Notes: generated by a model not told the origin, from the sequence alone. Shown: positions 1 to 7,928, counted from the first letter of the stretch. The stretch: 64,000 nucleotides of DNA from Leadbetterella sp964563435 (GCA_964563435.1 CAZLXI010000026.1:5217-69216); one strand, 5' to 3'. Made by a program: numbers and translations.

Positions 1-731
1 TGCGCTTTGATTTTATACAGGGGGCTTCCGCCGGCTCCTGCCGGAAAAACCCCCGTTCCGGCAGCTCCGCCGGCCGGTTTGAATACATACCTGATCTTAC
101 CGGGTAACTTTCCCAGAGAGCCTTCAAACGAATGACCACTCAGAAAGGAAGTACGGGGTATGGAAATCCCGCATTCCCGGAGTGCTGCCAGCGCGCTGTT
201 TTTGTTCATCAGCAAAGCGGTCGAAGCCGCAAGCCTGCTCAGAAATGACTTTTCTTCAGGGGAAAAGGCCAATCCTTCCAGCAGCTCCGGGGTCAGCACC
301 GAACAACGCCAGCGGTAATTCCCCCGGTTGAATTCATCCGTAACCGACTGCTTCAATGTGCCACGCCTCAACTTTGTCCGGGATGGGAGGCTGATTGTCT
401 CAGGAAGCTCAGCCACGGTACTCACCAGGGTCTTCTGCGGCCCTATGTCCAGTCCGGCTACCATTTTCCAAATTTGGCAGTTGGCATCCAGGCTGGCTTT
501 GATCAGGTGTATAACGCTTTCTGAGACGGAATTCACCTGGATACAAAGGCAATCGCCGGGTCCGCAATAGAGCTGGGCCTGAAAACCTTCATCAAAACTC
601 TCTACCTCCCGGTTTAGAAAATTCCGGGAAAGATCTTTGTCGAGAAATACCTCTGAGGAAATCAATCCGACCAACATTTCCTTACCGACCGGATTGATCA
701 ACACCCCGAGGTGCGTAAAAAGCGGTTCCAT
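1..731 (-). CDS. ATP-grasp family protein, partial (3' end outside window)
   Basis: The reading frame is open from an ATG at 731 to the window edge, giving 243 residues without a stop. Residues 1-165 form a domain I do not recognise. From about residue 170 the ATP-grasp pattern appears: MNK at 175-177, GISIPRT at 188-194, then a glycine-rich phosphate-binding loop KPAGGAAGTGVF at 218-229. ATP-grasp enzymes activate a carboxylate as acyl phosphate and ligate it to an amine, hydroxyl or thiol; the substrate here is unknown. The start lies 16 bp after the stop of the small prodomain-like gene, which itself follows the hemopexin-subtilase, so the three are probably one operon. Peptide-modifying (graspetide-type) or small-molecule ligase roles are both possible. 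The catalytic C-terminal part is missing from view. Confidence 0.72.
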   Translation of the reverse strand, partial: MEPLFTHLGVLINPVGKEMLVGLISSEVFLDKDLSRNFLNREVESFDEGFQAQLYCGPGDCLCIQVNSVSESVIHLIKASLDANCQIWKMVAGLDIGPQKTLVSTVAELPETISLPSRTKLRRGTLKQSVTDEFNRGNYRWRCSVLTPELLEGLAFSPEEKSFLSRLAASTALLMNKNSALAALRECGISIPRTSFLSGHSFEGSLGKLPGKIRYVFKPAGGAAGTGVFPAGAGGSPLYKIKA

Positions 732-747
732 ACCCGGGTCAGAAAAA

Positions 748-1149
748 CTAGTTTGAAGGGTCTTCAGACAATGGCTTCAGGTAAGCGCTTTCTATCCAGG
801 ACATCTTTTGGAGACTTTGGAGGAAAGCGGGTATACCCTGACTGCCCGCAGCACGGTAATACTGATAGGCAGGCCCCTCTTTACCTTCTTCTCCGGGTAC
901 CGTACCGGAGATCCTGATCTTGTTTCTTTGAATCTGATCGTTCAGATTTTTCACATCTTCTTTGTCTGCAGGAAAGAAAACCCCTACCCGTACGTCTATT
1001 CCGGAGCGTTTCCGGATACTGAAAATGATTTCTTTTTGATTAGTTTCCATGCTGGTTTGTTTCTTTTTTGATGAGTTGCACTTGGTCACACTTACCGACA
1101 AGGTCAGAAGAAAAACGAAACTGATCAGATAATTGGTTTGCCGTGCCAT
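748..1149 (-). CDS. Small protein resembling a subtilase prodomain
   Basis: This is a 133-residue protein if started at the ATG at 1149. That start gives a basic N-terminus, a hydrophobic run (residues 7-22) and a Cys at 24 in a poor lipobox (VTKC), so it may be a membrane-anchored or exported form. A second ATG at 1050 gives a 100-residue cytoplasmic form whose start resembles that of the neighbouring subtilase. Its C-terminus (AFLQSLQ...ESAYLKPLSEDPSN) aligns with the end of that protease's prodomain (EFLRDSS...AAYVKPPAEDPDF, residues 98-119). This is seen directly; the inference is a stand-alone inhibitor, chaperone or substrate of the protease. It ends where the protease prodomain would be cleaved. 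It is followed 16 bp later by the ATP-grasp gene. Confidence 0.6.
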   Translation of the reverse strand: MARQTNYLISFVFLLTLSVSVTKCNSSKKKQTSMETNQKEIIFSIRKRSGIDVRVGVFFPADKEDVKNLNDQIQRNKIRISGTVPGEEGKEGPAYQYYRAAGSQGIPAFLQSLQKMSWIESAYLKPLSEDPSN

Positions 1150-1176
1150 CAGAATAACTAAGATAATGGGAAAAGG

Positions 1177-1299
1177 GGGTACCTGAGAAGTGCGGTATCC
1201 GGGCTTCGATGCAAGCGCCGCGCAGTCATTGCCTGTGTCACCCCTGCCCTGCGTGGCCGCGCCGCGCAGGGTCATGCAGATAACACTCCTCAGGTACCC
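1177..1299. repeat. 123-bp GC-rich inverted-repeat element
   Basis: The ends are perfect 11-bp inverted repeats (GGGTACCTGAG at 1177-1187 and its complement at 1289-1299), extending to 13 of 14 bases inward. Inside is a second stem, CCCTGCGTGG paired with CCGCGCAGGG at about 1247-1271. The element fills nearly the whole gap between the subtilase stop (1310) and the small gene. It has no T-tract, so it is not a typical terminator. It could be a MITE-like insertion or an mRNA processing or attenuation structure. Confidence 0.5.
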
Positions 1300-1309
1300 T
1301 CCTGATAAT

Positions 1310-4300
1310 TTAATTAATGATCCCCAACGGATAGCCGGCCTCCATGGTCCAGTTATCATCCGGGTTGATCTTCAGGTACTGGTTGCCCTTGAAGAAGTAC
1401 ACGCGCTTGCTTTTCTCATTCCAGAGCACGGCATCCAGACCACTCTCAAAGGAGGCTGGAATTCCTCTCCAGGGCCCCTGGATAAGACTCGGATAACCGG
1501 CTTCGGTAGCGTACGAGCTTGCAGGATTGATCCGTATATAGCTGTTGCCTTTAAACATATAAATGCGGTTATTTTTAGTAGAAAAGAAACAGGCATCAAT
1601 GCCGGTAGCAAAATTCGCAGGAATATTGGGCCAGTTGCCGGCTATGGGTTTAGGATAACCCGCTTCCACATTCCAGCTTACGGCCGGATCGATCCGCACA
1701 TACTGGCTTCCTTTAAAAAAGTAGATCTTGCCGTTGTGATGGCTGAAAAGCGCAGCATCTACCCCGGAAGAAAAACCGGAAGGCATACCTGGCCAGTTGC
1801 CGGCTATGGGTTTGGGGTAGCCGGCATCCATTTCCCAGTTATTGAACGGGTCGACCCTCACAAACTGGTTTCCTTTAAAGAAATACACTTTCTTGTTGGT
1901 TTCACTCCACAACGACGCATTAAGGCCGCTTCCGAAGCTGGCGGGAAAGCCCGGCCAGTTGGAGGCAATGCCCTTTTGTTCAAATACCTGTTTGAGATTG
2001 GGCCGGTTCCCGATGCGCTGCCGGGCGATGACGGCCGGGTATCCCGCTTCCATATCCCAACTGACCGACGGATTGATCCGAACATACTTTTCGCCTTTAA
2101 AGAGATAGATCTTCTGGTTGGTACCGCTCCAAACGGCCGCATCTATACCGTTATTGAAATCGGCGGGCAGTCCCGGCCAATTCCCGCTTATAGGCTTGGG
2201 ATAGCCGGGTTCCACATCCCAGCTTACTGCCGGGTTGATCCGGACATATTCGCTTCCTTTGAAGAAATAGATCTTCTTATTTGTAAAGCTGTACAGTGCA
2301 TCATCCACCCCCGAGGCAAAACCTGCCGGCATGCCCGGCCAGTTGCCTGCGATAGGTTTGGGATAACCGCTATCCATTTTCCAGTCGTTGAAGGGATCGA
2401 TCCTGACAAACTGGCTTCCTTTGAACAGGTAGACCTTCTTATTGGTATCGCTCCAGAGCGCAGCGTTGATGCCCGATGTAAAGCCGGAAGGCAGCCCGGG
2501 CCAGTTACCGTCTATCGGCTTCGGATAGCCCGGCTCGATATTCCAGTTGTTATTCGGATTGACCTTAACATACTGGCTGCCTTTGAAAAAATAGATCATG
2601 TTACTCTTTCCGTTCCAGAGCGCGGCATCCAGGCCCGACGAAAACGACGCGTTGATTCCTTTCCAGTTAGAGTCTGCATCCGTCTCCTGGATACCGCTGA
2701 GCCGCATTTGAGGAGAGCCCGTAGAACGCATCAGCTGCTGGGCGGTAAATGAGGTGAGTATGGTTTTACCGCGGGCTTTCAATCTTCCCTGGATACAGGC
2801 CAGCGCCCCTGTCACTACAGGCGAGGCGCTCGACGTCCCGTTAAACCCGCCGGTATACCAGAGATTGTCATTCTTGAGAAAAAAGACCTTTTGCGTGGTT
2901 TTGTCCCAGAAGGCCGCATCTATTCCTCTTCTGAATTCGGAAGGAAGGTTTTTCCAGTTAGGATCGATAGGTTTCGGATATCCGGCTTCAACATTCCAGC
3001 TGACCGACGGGTTGATCCGCACATAATTCCCCTTTTTGAAAAAATAAATTTTATCATTCGTATAGCTGTAGATCGCCGAATCGATTCCGGAGTTGAAGGA
3101 GGCGGGTAGCCCAGGCCAGTTTCCTGAAATGCTTTTCGGATAGCCGGATTCTACATTCCAACTCACCGACGGATTGATCTTAACGTATTTATTCCCTTTA
3201 AAGAAATAAATCCGCTGATTGGAATGGCTCCAGAGCGCGGCGTCAATGCCCTCGGCAAAATCTGCCGGCATACCCGGCCAATTGCCCGCTATAGGCTTGG
3301 GATAGCCCGCTTCCGCGGTCCAGCTCACCGAAGGATCGACCCGGTAGTACTGGTCTTTTTTGAAGAAATACACCTTCTGATTATGGTCACACCAGAAAGC
3401 CGCATCAACCCCATTGCCAAAGGCAGAGAGAAATCCGGGACCGGTGCCTACCGGAGATTTGGGGAATCCGGCCTCCACGGTCCACCCTGCCGCCGGGTCA
3501 ATCGATACGAACTTATCGCCCTGAAGGCCCCCATATCCCGTCGTGGCCACATTGTGCCCCCAGCCTTGCACATCCACCCGCTTGCCCCAGTTGGAGAAAG
3601 AGAGGATGGTCCGGTCGACACCCGAACCGGGAGAGGCCCCCGCCCCAACAATCACCGCACCCGACTGGAGATTCGACAGGTTAAAAGGATTTCTCCAACT
3701 GTTCGGAAAGCCCGCCGGTCTTTTGTTATAGATCTCCAGATCGAAGTTTTCTCCTCCGTTTCCTGCGGCTTCCACCACAATGATCCCCTTGGAAGTGGCA
3801 TACCGGACAGCGGCAAAGTCGTCGGGCCACCACTCGATAGCAATGTAGCCGCGCTGGCCTTCCGGGCTATCAAAGTTGAACACAGGCCCGGCCCGGTGTA
3901 CTTCCAGGAGAATGATATCTCCCGCCTGGCATTGATCAGCCGCCTTGATAATTGCCTGAGAGGTGCCAAGACCATTGTGGGAAATCGCCATCAGTTTGAC
4001 CTGGTTGCTGATCCCGGTAGTGCCGCGCCCATTGTCTTCGGCAGCGATCACGCCCAGCACAGCCGTGCCGTGGTCACGGCTGCTTGCCCGGTTGTTTCCG
4101 GCAATCAATCCCGAGATTTTGGAACGAAGGTCTTCATGGTCAAAATTGAAGCCCTGCTCCACATCCACCACCCTAACCTGATTTCCTTTACCGCCTGCCA
4201 GTTTCCATGCAAACCGCGCATCCACACCACCCGGCGCCGCATCCAGGTAACCCTGGTTTCCTGAAAAATCAGGGGTCAGCCAATTGAAATCCGGATCTTC

Positions 4301-4642
4301 AGCCGGAGGTTTTACATACGCTGCAATCACGGAGGAGTCCCTCAAAAACTCTGCACGAGCCGACTCCAGGTCGGCCACTTTGGCCTGAATGCTGAAAAAA
4401 CCCAATGGATTGATCCTGGTTTTTGCGGTAAAATCGGCAAAGTCTTTCGGAACAGTCTTTAAGTCCGTTTGGGGGTTAAAAATAGGCTGTACCTTTGCCT
4501 TGATTCTGCTTACTGATTTGTTCAGTGTAGTGAGATCCTTTCGCCCGAGAGAACGAAAACTGTTTTTGTCCAGGTCAATTTGCGCCGTGTTGTCGAACAT
4601 AACGACCAATTCACCCAGGTTTTCTTCTTTTTTAGTAGACAT
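1310..4642 (-). CDS. Subtilisin-family (S8) serine protease with three hemopexin domains, two nested in the catalytic domain
   Basis: The protein has 1110 residues and no signal peptide. Residues 1-119 form a prodomain-like region ending in YVKPPAEDPD. The catalytic residues are Asp160 (VRVVDVE), His191 (RDHGTAV), oxyanion Asn295 (EAAGNGG) and Ser604 (NGTSSASP). Between the GYGG segment (about 370) and the Ser604 segment lies a four-blade hemopexin set (about 377-592). After the LMRSTGSPQ segment (638-645) lies a second four-blade set (about 657-868), followed by the last piece of the protease fold (ARQRIGNRPNLKQ, 873-885). A third four-blade set (893-1110) forms the C-terminus. Each blade is about 54 residues, with a G(I/V/L)DAALW...IYFFKG..YVRI(N/D)P..SW core. 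Hemopexin propellers usually bind protein, haem or matrix ligands. The domain layout is unusual, but all four catalytic residues are intact. The prodomain resembles the next gene's product. Confidence 0.9.
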   Translation of the reverse strand: MSTKKEENLGELVVMFDNTAQIDLDKNSFRSLGRKDLTTLNKSVSRIKAKVQPIFNPQTDLKTVPKDFADFTAKTRINPLGFFSIQAKVADLESARAEFLRDSSVIAAYVKPPAEDPDFNWLTPDFSGNQGYLDAAPGGVDARFAWKLAGGKGNQVRVVDVEQGFNFDHEDLRSKISGLIAGNNRASSRDHGTAVLGVIAAEDNGRGTTGISNQVKLMAISHNGLGTSQAIIKAADQCQAGDIILLEVHRAGPVFNFDSPEGQRGYIAIEWWPDDFAAVRYATSKGIIVVEAAGNGGENFDLEIYNKRPAGFPNSWRNPFNLSNLQSGAVIVGAGASPGSGVDRTILSFSNWGKRVDVQGWGHNVATTGYGGLQGDKFVSIDPAAGWTVEAGFPKSPVGTGPGFLSAFGNGVDAAFWCDHNQKVYFFKKDQYYRVDPSVSWTAEAGYPKPIAGNWPGMPADFAEGIDAALWSHSNQRIYFFKGNKYVKINPSVSWNVESGYPKSISGNWPGLPASFNSGIDSAIYSYTNDKIYFFKKGNYVRINPSVSWNVEAGYPKPIDPNWKNLPSEFRRGIDAAFWDKTTQKVFFLKNDNLWYTGGFNGTSSASPVVTGALACIQGRLKARGKTILTSFTAQQLMRSTGSPQMRLSGIQETDADSNWKGINASFSSGLDAALWNGKSNMIYFFKGSQYVKVNPNNNWNIEPGYPKPIDGNWPGLPSGFTSGINAALWSDTNKKVYLFKGSQFVRIDPFNDWKMDSGYPKPIAGNWPGMPAGFASGVDDALYSFTNKKIYFFKGSEYVRINPAVSWDVEPGYPKPISGNWPGLPADFNNGIDAAVWSGTNQKIYLFKGEKYVRINPSVSWDMEAGYPAVIARQRIGNRPNLKQVFEQKGIASNWPGFPASFGSGLNASLWSETNKKVYFFKGNQFVRVDPFNNWEMDAGYPKPIAGNWPGMPSGFSSGVDAALFSHHNGKIYFFKGSQYVRIDPAVSWNVEAGYPKPIAGNWPNIPANFATGIDACFFSTKNNRIYMFKGNSYIRINPASSYATEAGYPSLIQGPWRGIPASFESGLDAVLWNEKSKRVYFFKGNQYLKINPDDNWTMEAGYPLGIIN

Positions 4643-4675
4643 GGCATTAATAGTTAAAATTAAAAAATAAAAAAC

Positions 4676-4692
4676 ACCAACAAGAGGTTGGT
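4676..4692 (-). other. 5' leader hairpin of the hemopexin-protease gene
   Basis: A perfect 6-bp stem, ACCAAC paired with GTTGGT, encloses a 5-nt loop. It lies 34 bp upstream of the protease start codon in an A/T-rich leader. I see no classical riboswitch around it, and its role is unknown. Confidence 0.3.
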
Positions 4693-4820
4693 TAAAAATT
4701 GTACAGGGTAAATTTTGCTAAAAGCAGTTTATAAATCCGGTCTTGCGATCAGACCTGTTGCGTTTCATGCTTTGAAGTTTGTACGGAAAAGTTATTTTTC
4801 AAATACCGGGCCTTCAAAAA

Positions 4821-4880
4821 TTTAGTAAGTGGTAGCAATATTTAGTAATTGGCAGGGATATTTTTCAAATGGTAGTCATC
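4821..4880. promoter_or_regulatory. Three 20-bp-spaced direct repeats, candidate operator
   Basis: Read on the minus strand, TACCATTTG, TGCCAATTA and TACCACTTA occur exactly 20 bp apart; the last two copies extend into a shared CTAAAT. This is the only clear structure in the 347-bp gap between the hemopexin protease (leftward) and the LOG gene (rightward). A helical-turn spacing of similar short motifs is what LytTR-type or other tandem-binding regulators recognise. Which gene it controls is not known; the protease start is about 180 bp away. Confidence 0.4.
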
Positions 4881-4989
4881 TGACCCACACCGGTACTGTT
4901 ACTCCTGAAACTTAATTTCTACAGAAAAATTAAATTTTCGCCTGCAGTGCATAAAAAAAATCTATCTTACATAAAGATTAACAAAAGAC

Positions 4990-5544
4990 ATGAGATCCGT
5001 ACTTGTTTACTGTGGTTCCCGGCTGGGAAATTCCGATAAATATGCACAAGCGGCGGCCCGCCTGGGCGAACTGCTGGCCGGAGAAAACTACCGCTTACTC
5101 TTTGGAGGCGGCAATGTGGGCCTCATGGGAGTTTTGTCTAATTCCATGCTGGACCGGGGCGGTCAGGTGCTGGGTGTGATGCCCCAGCGGCTTATCGACC
5201 GTGAGATCGCTAACAACCGCTGTACAGAGCTCCGGGTGGTTAAAAGCATGCAGGAAAGGAAAGCCCTGATGGAAGAACTCGCTGACATTATCATTACCCT
5301 TCCCGGTGGCTACGGCAGTATGGACGAGCTGTTTGAATCCCTGACCAATGCCCAGTTGGACCTCCATCAAAAACCGGTAATGATTTTAAACACCGGTGGA
5401 TTTTATGACGCACTGATCGCCCAGCTGGATAAAATGACCGAAGAAGGGTTTGTGTTAAAGGAAAACAGGGAAAAAGTGCTGGTGGGCGGCACACCGGAAG
5501 AACTGATGGAAATTATACATCAATCGGTCGTCAGCCTTCGGTGA
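4990..5544 (+). CDS. LOG-family protein (TIGR00730, Rossmann fold nucleotide phosphoribohydrolase)
   Basis: The product has 184 residues, the usual length for bacterial LOG (lonely guy) proteins, which hydrolyse cytokinin riboside 5'-monophosphates or plain nucleoside monophosphates to base and ribose phosphate. The N-terminus VYCGSRLG is the nucleotide-fold start. GGGNVGLMG (about 38-46) and the signature PGGYGSMDELFE (about 101-112) match the family, with Glu in the active site. It is probably cytosolic. The gene is monocistronic: it is divergent from the protease cassette and convergent with the ompH-like gene. Its physiological substrate in this organism cannot be told from sequence. Confidence 0.9.
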   Translation: MRSVLVYCGSRLGNSDKYAQAAARLGELLAGENYRLLFGGGNVGLMGVLSNSMLDRGGQVLGVMPQRLIDREIANNRCTELRVVKSMQERKALMEELADIIITLPGGYGSMDELFESLTNAQLDLHQKPVMILNTGGFYDALIAQLDKMTEEGFVLKENREKVLVGGTPEELMEIIHQSVVSLR

Positions 5545-5555
5545 ATGCGTTCACC

Positions 5556-5580
5556 CACCGGAAGAGCTTATGGAGGTTAT
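5556..5580 (+). repeat. Degenerate copy of the LOG gene 3' end
   Basis: A 25-nt stretch matches 5492-5516 inside the LOG gene at 21 of 25 positions. Read in the matching frame it encodes PPEELMEVI, against TPEELMEII in the gene. It lies just after the stop codon, at a 64-nt offset. It looks like a remnant of a short tandem duplication of the gene's tail. Confidence 0.45.
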
Positions 5581-5697
5581 TCCCTTGAATTCTTAAAAGC
5601 CGGAATACCTCCTCCGGACCCCTGATGAGGTCCGTTATCATTGCACTCCTGCATCAGCAAAAAGATTTCTCTGTAATTTCGCGTAAAGCCGGTGGTA

Positions 5698-6252
5698 TTA
5701 TTTCACCTGGGCATTCAGCACCTTTAATACCTCATCCGACAGATTAGTGGTTTTGGTATCATCGGCAAAAAGTACCACCCGGTAAGGGCTCATCGGACTG
5801 TCGGTTTTATTCCGGGTAAAAATATAGGTAATGCCTTTCTGCTGCGACACCGTTTTGGCAGCAGCGCGAATCTCCTCTTTCACACTGGCTATGCTTATCC
5901 CCATAAACTCCTGCAGCTCCTTCTCCGATTCCTTCTGAAAGTTTTCGGCGCTCTCCCGTAGCGCCTGTACCTTCTTTAAGTTGGAATTAAGCGACTCGCT
6001 GGTTTCCACAGCGATATTCTTCATGCTCTCCTGGTATTTCAGGTTGGCGTCCTGGTATTCCAGGGCGATCTTATTGAATTCGGTCTCAAAAGTTTCCTGC
6101 CTTTTCTTCAATTCCTCGTTCAGCCTCTTGACCCCGTTATAATTCTCAAAGATATAATCCTCAAAAATATAAGCAGCACTCACCTTTTTTGCCTGTGCAA
6201 AAACCCCGGCGCCCCATAATAAAAGAAAAACAGTACAAGTGATTTTTTTCAT
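5698..6252 (-). CDS. OmpH/Skp-family periplasmic chaperone
   Basis: This is a 184-residue protein with a Sec signal peptide (MKKITCTVFLLLWGAGVFAQ). Residues 38-125 are charged and strongly helical, rich in Lys, Glu and Gln, as in the coiled-coil tentacles of Skp. The N- and C-terminal pieces (VSAAYIFEDY; TYIFTRN, PYRVVLFADD) would form the small beta body where Skp trimerises. Skp-type proteins hold unfolded outer-membrane proteins in the periplasm. No bamA is adjacent, unlike the main skp locus, so this may be an extra paralogue. It is convergent with the LOG gene and lies 88 bp downstream of the S41 protease gene. Confidence 0.8.
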   Translation of the reverse strand: MKKITCTVFLLLWGAGVFAQAKKVSAAYIFEDYIFENYNGVKRLNEELKKRQETFETEFNKIALEYQDANLKYQESMKNIAVETSESLNSNLKKVQALRESAENFQKESEKELQEFMGISIASVKEEIRAAAKTVSQQKGITYIFTRNKTDSPMSPYRVVLFADDTKTTNLSDEVLKVLNAQVK

Positions 6253-6340
6253 GTGATCGTTAAATGACGCTCAAAAATAGCTATTAATGGCAATTAATGG
6301 TATATTAACTGCGGGATTAATTAAAAATTGCATAAACCCG

Positions 6341-7735
6341 TCAGGGGTTATATCGTTTATTTCCCAAAAACCCCGTACCGGTATCAAAATGATGGAATCC
6401 GTCGAGCGTGCTGGCCTTATGCGCTCTCCTCTCTTTACCTTCCGGCACTGACCCGCTGATGATGGCCAAAGCGGCACCCAGCAGCGTTTCAGACGGATCT
6501 CCCAGCGGCCGGTAAGGCAAAACATTTTCCTCTACCGGGTAATCGGCCGGGATCCCGGTTTTGTTGCCGTATGAAGACTCGTTATTGACATTCAGAATAG
6601 AGCTCCAGGCCGGCATAAGCGTAAAGGGATATTTACCGCTCTCGTCGGTGATGATGGTCGAGATCACATTTTTTCCGTAGGTATTCCCCCCTACTGTAAG
6701 CACAGAGCGGTAAGGTCTTAAACAGTTGATCACCAATTCTGAGGAAGAAGCCGATGATTTGGAGGTAATCACAAAAAGCCGGTTCAGGTGCGAAAGATTC
6801 GCGGTTTCATTGGTAAAATACCTCAGGGTGTCTGACGCCGTCCCGTTTTGCTGCGCCTGTTGGGTCAGGTATTCATTCGCCGACCCGTGAAACAATTTCG
6901 CCTTACTGCCCAGGTCCGGGGCCAGCAAAGAAGCCATCACCTCTGCAATGGGGGTTACGCCGCCCGGGTTAAACCGCAGGTCCAGGATCATTTCATCGAC
7001 CTTATTATCCTTAAAATGCTGAAAGATCCGGCGGGTTTCTTCCTCATAATTGAAAAGAAATTGTGTATAGACCAGGTAACCGATCTTCCTGCCCTGCCAT
7101 TCAACGATCGTGAAAAGCTGTAAAGGATCGATCTGGAATTTTCGCTTCGACAGGTTCAGGGTCCTGACGGAGTCTTCCGGTGTAACTACGGTAAAAACGG
7201 CGGATTTTCTTTCGAGCAAAGCTGCGGTATTATCCGCATCAGGTACATCCCCGTCTATCCGGGTGATAATATCGCCCCGGCTTAATCCGGCTTCTTCCGC
7301 GGGGCTTCCCTTTAAGACCAGCGAAACCGCCATCTTATATCCCGATTCATCGGTCAGCCGCTTATAACGGAAACCGTAAGACTCCAGGTTACCGCTCCAG
7401 TAATCCCCAATCTCCTGATACGTATTCTTAGCATAGGAATACCGGTCCTTTTCTTTATTGAGCAGTGAGTAGAAATACTCCAGCGGTTCGAGCGCTTTAT
7501 CCATGGAATCCTCATCAGGTAGATCGTCCGCCCATAAATAATTAATGGTCATCTGCTGATATATCCATGTATTTTCGTCGAAGAATCGGGGCTTAACGGG
7601 TATTTTTGTGGTATCTACTCCCACAGGATCCTCCGGGTCGGGTTCTACGGGTTCCACCCCTTTCCTGTCACAAGACTGGAGAAAACAAAAGGCGATCCAT
7701 AAAAACAGCGTAATGGTTTTAGAAGCTTCAGACAT
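6341..7735 (-). CDS. S41 family (C-terminal processing-type) peptidase lipoprotein with PDZ domain
   Basis: The product has 464 residues. The N-terminus is a lipoprotein signal with lipobox LQSC (Cys22), followed by a Pro/Asp/Glu-rich linker, so it is expected to be membrane-anchored in the periplasm or at the cell surface. A PDZ domain covers about 115-195 (SPAEEAGLSRGDIITRIDG). The peptidase domain covers about 205-385: LDLRFNPGGV (251-260), the serine motif SSASSSELV (327-335) and a lysine in NTYGKNV (Lys355), consistent with the S41 Ser-Lys dyad. S41 enzymes trim C-termini of envelope proteins. It is likely monocistronic, divergent from the DUF5686 gene. Confidence 0.9.
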   Translation of the reverse strand: MSEASKTITLFLWIAFCFLQSCDRKGVEPVEPDPEDPVGVDTTKIPVKPRFFDENTWIYQQMTINYLWADDLPDEDSMDKALEPLEYFYSLLNKEKDRYSYAKNTYQEIGDYWSGNLESYGFRYKRLTDESGYKMAVSLVLKGSPAEEAGLSRGDIITRIDGDVPDADNTAALLERKSAVFTVVTPEDSVRTLNLSKRKFQIDPLQLFTIVEWQGRKIGYLVYTQFLFNYEEETRRIFQHFKDNKVDEMILDLRFNPGGVTPIAEVMASLLAPDLGSKAKLFHGSANEYLTQQAQQNGTASDTLRYFTNETANLSHLNRLFVITSKSSASSSELVINCLRPYRSVLTVGGNTYGKNVISTIITDESGKYPFTLMPAWSSILNVNNESSYGNKTGIPADYPVEENVLPYRPLGDPSETLLGAALAIISGSVPEGKERRAHKASTLDGFHHFDTGTGFLGNKRYNP

Positions 7736-7928
7736 TTTCTTATAATTACCGGCAAATTTAACACAAATTGCTTCAAAACATATTCCTTTGAATAATTTAC
7801 GGTCAACAGACTATAATAAATAAACGATCAAAAAGTTCAATAATTAAAAAAGGTATCGAAAATCAGGAGGGTTTGCCCCTGATCCCATGAAGTTTTCATG
7901 ACAAAGATTTTGACACGAACCCCATAAA

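Noticed and set aside
1190..2752. 520-residue open frame on the plus strand
   Set aside because: It is antisense to the hemopexin repeats. Its length and internal repetition come from the repeated coding strand of the protease; no independent family motif is seen.
3224..4264. 346-residue open frame on the plus strand
   Set aside because: It is antisense to the catalytic core of the hemopexin protease, which carries all S8 motifs on the minus strand.
1310..4642. Periodic 160-170 bp DNA repetition, considered as a tandem-repeat or CRISPR-like array
   Set aside because: The period equals the 54-residue hemopexin blade, and the copies diverge at synonymous sites. It is protein-level repetition.
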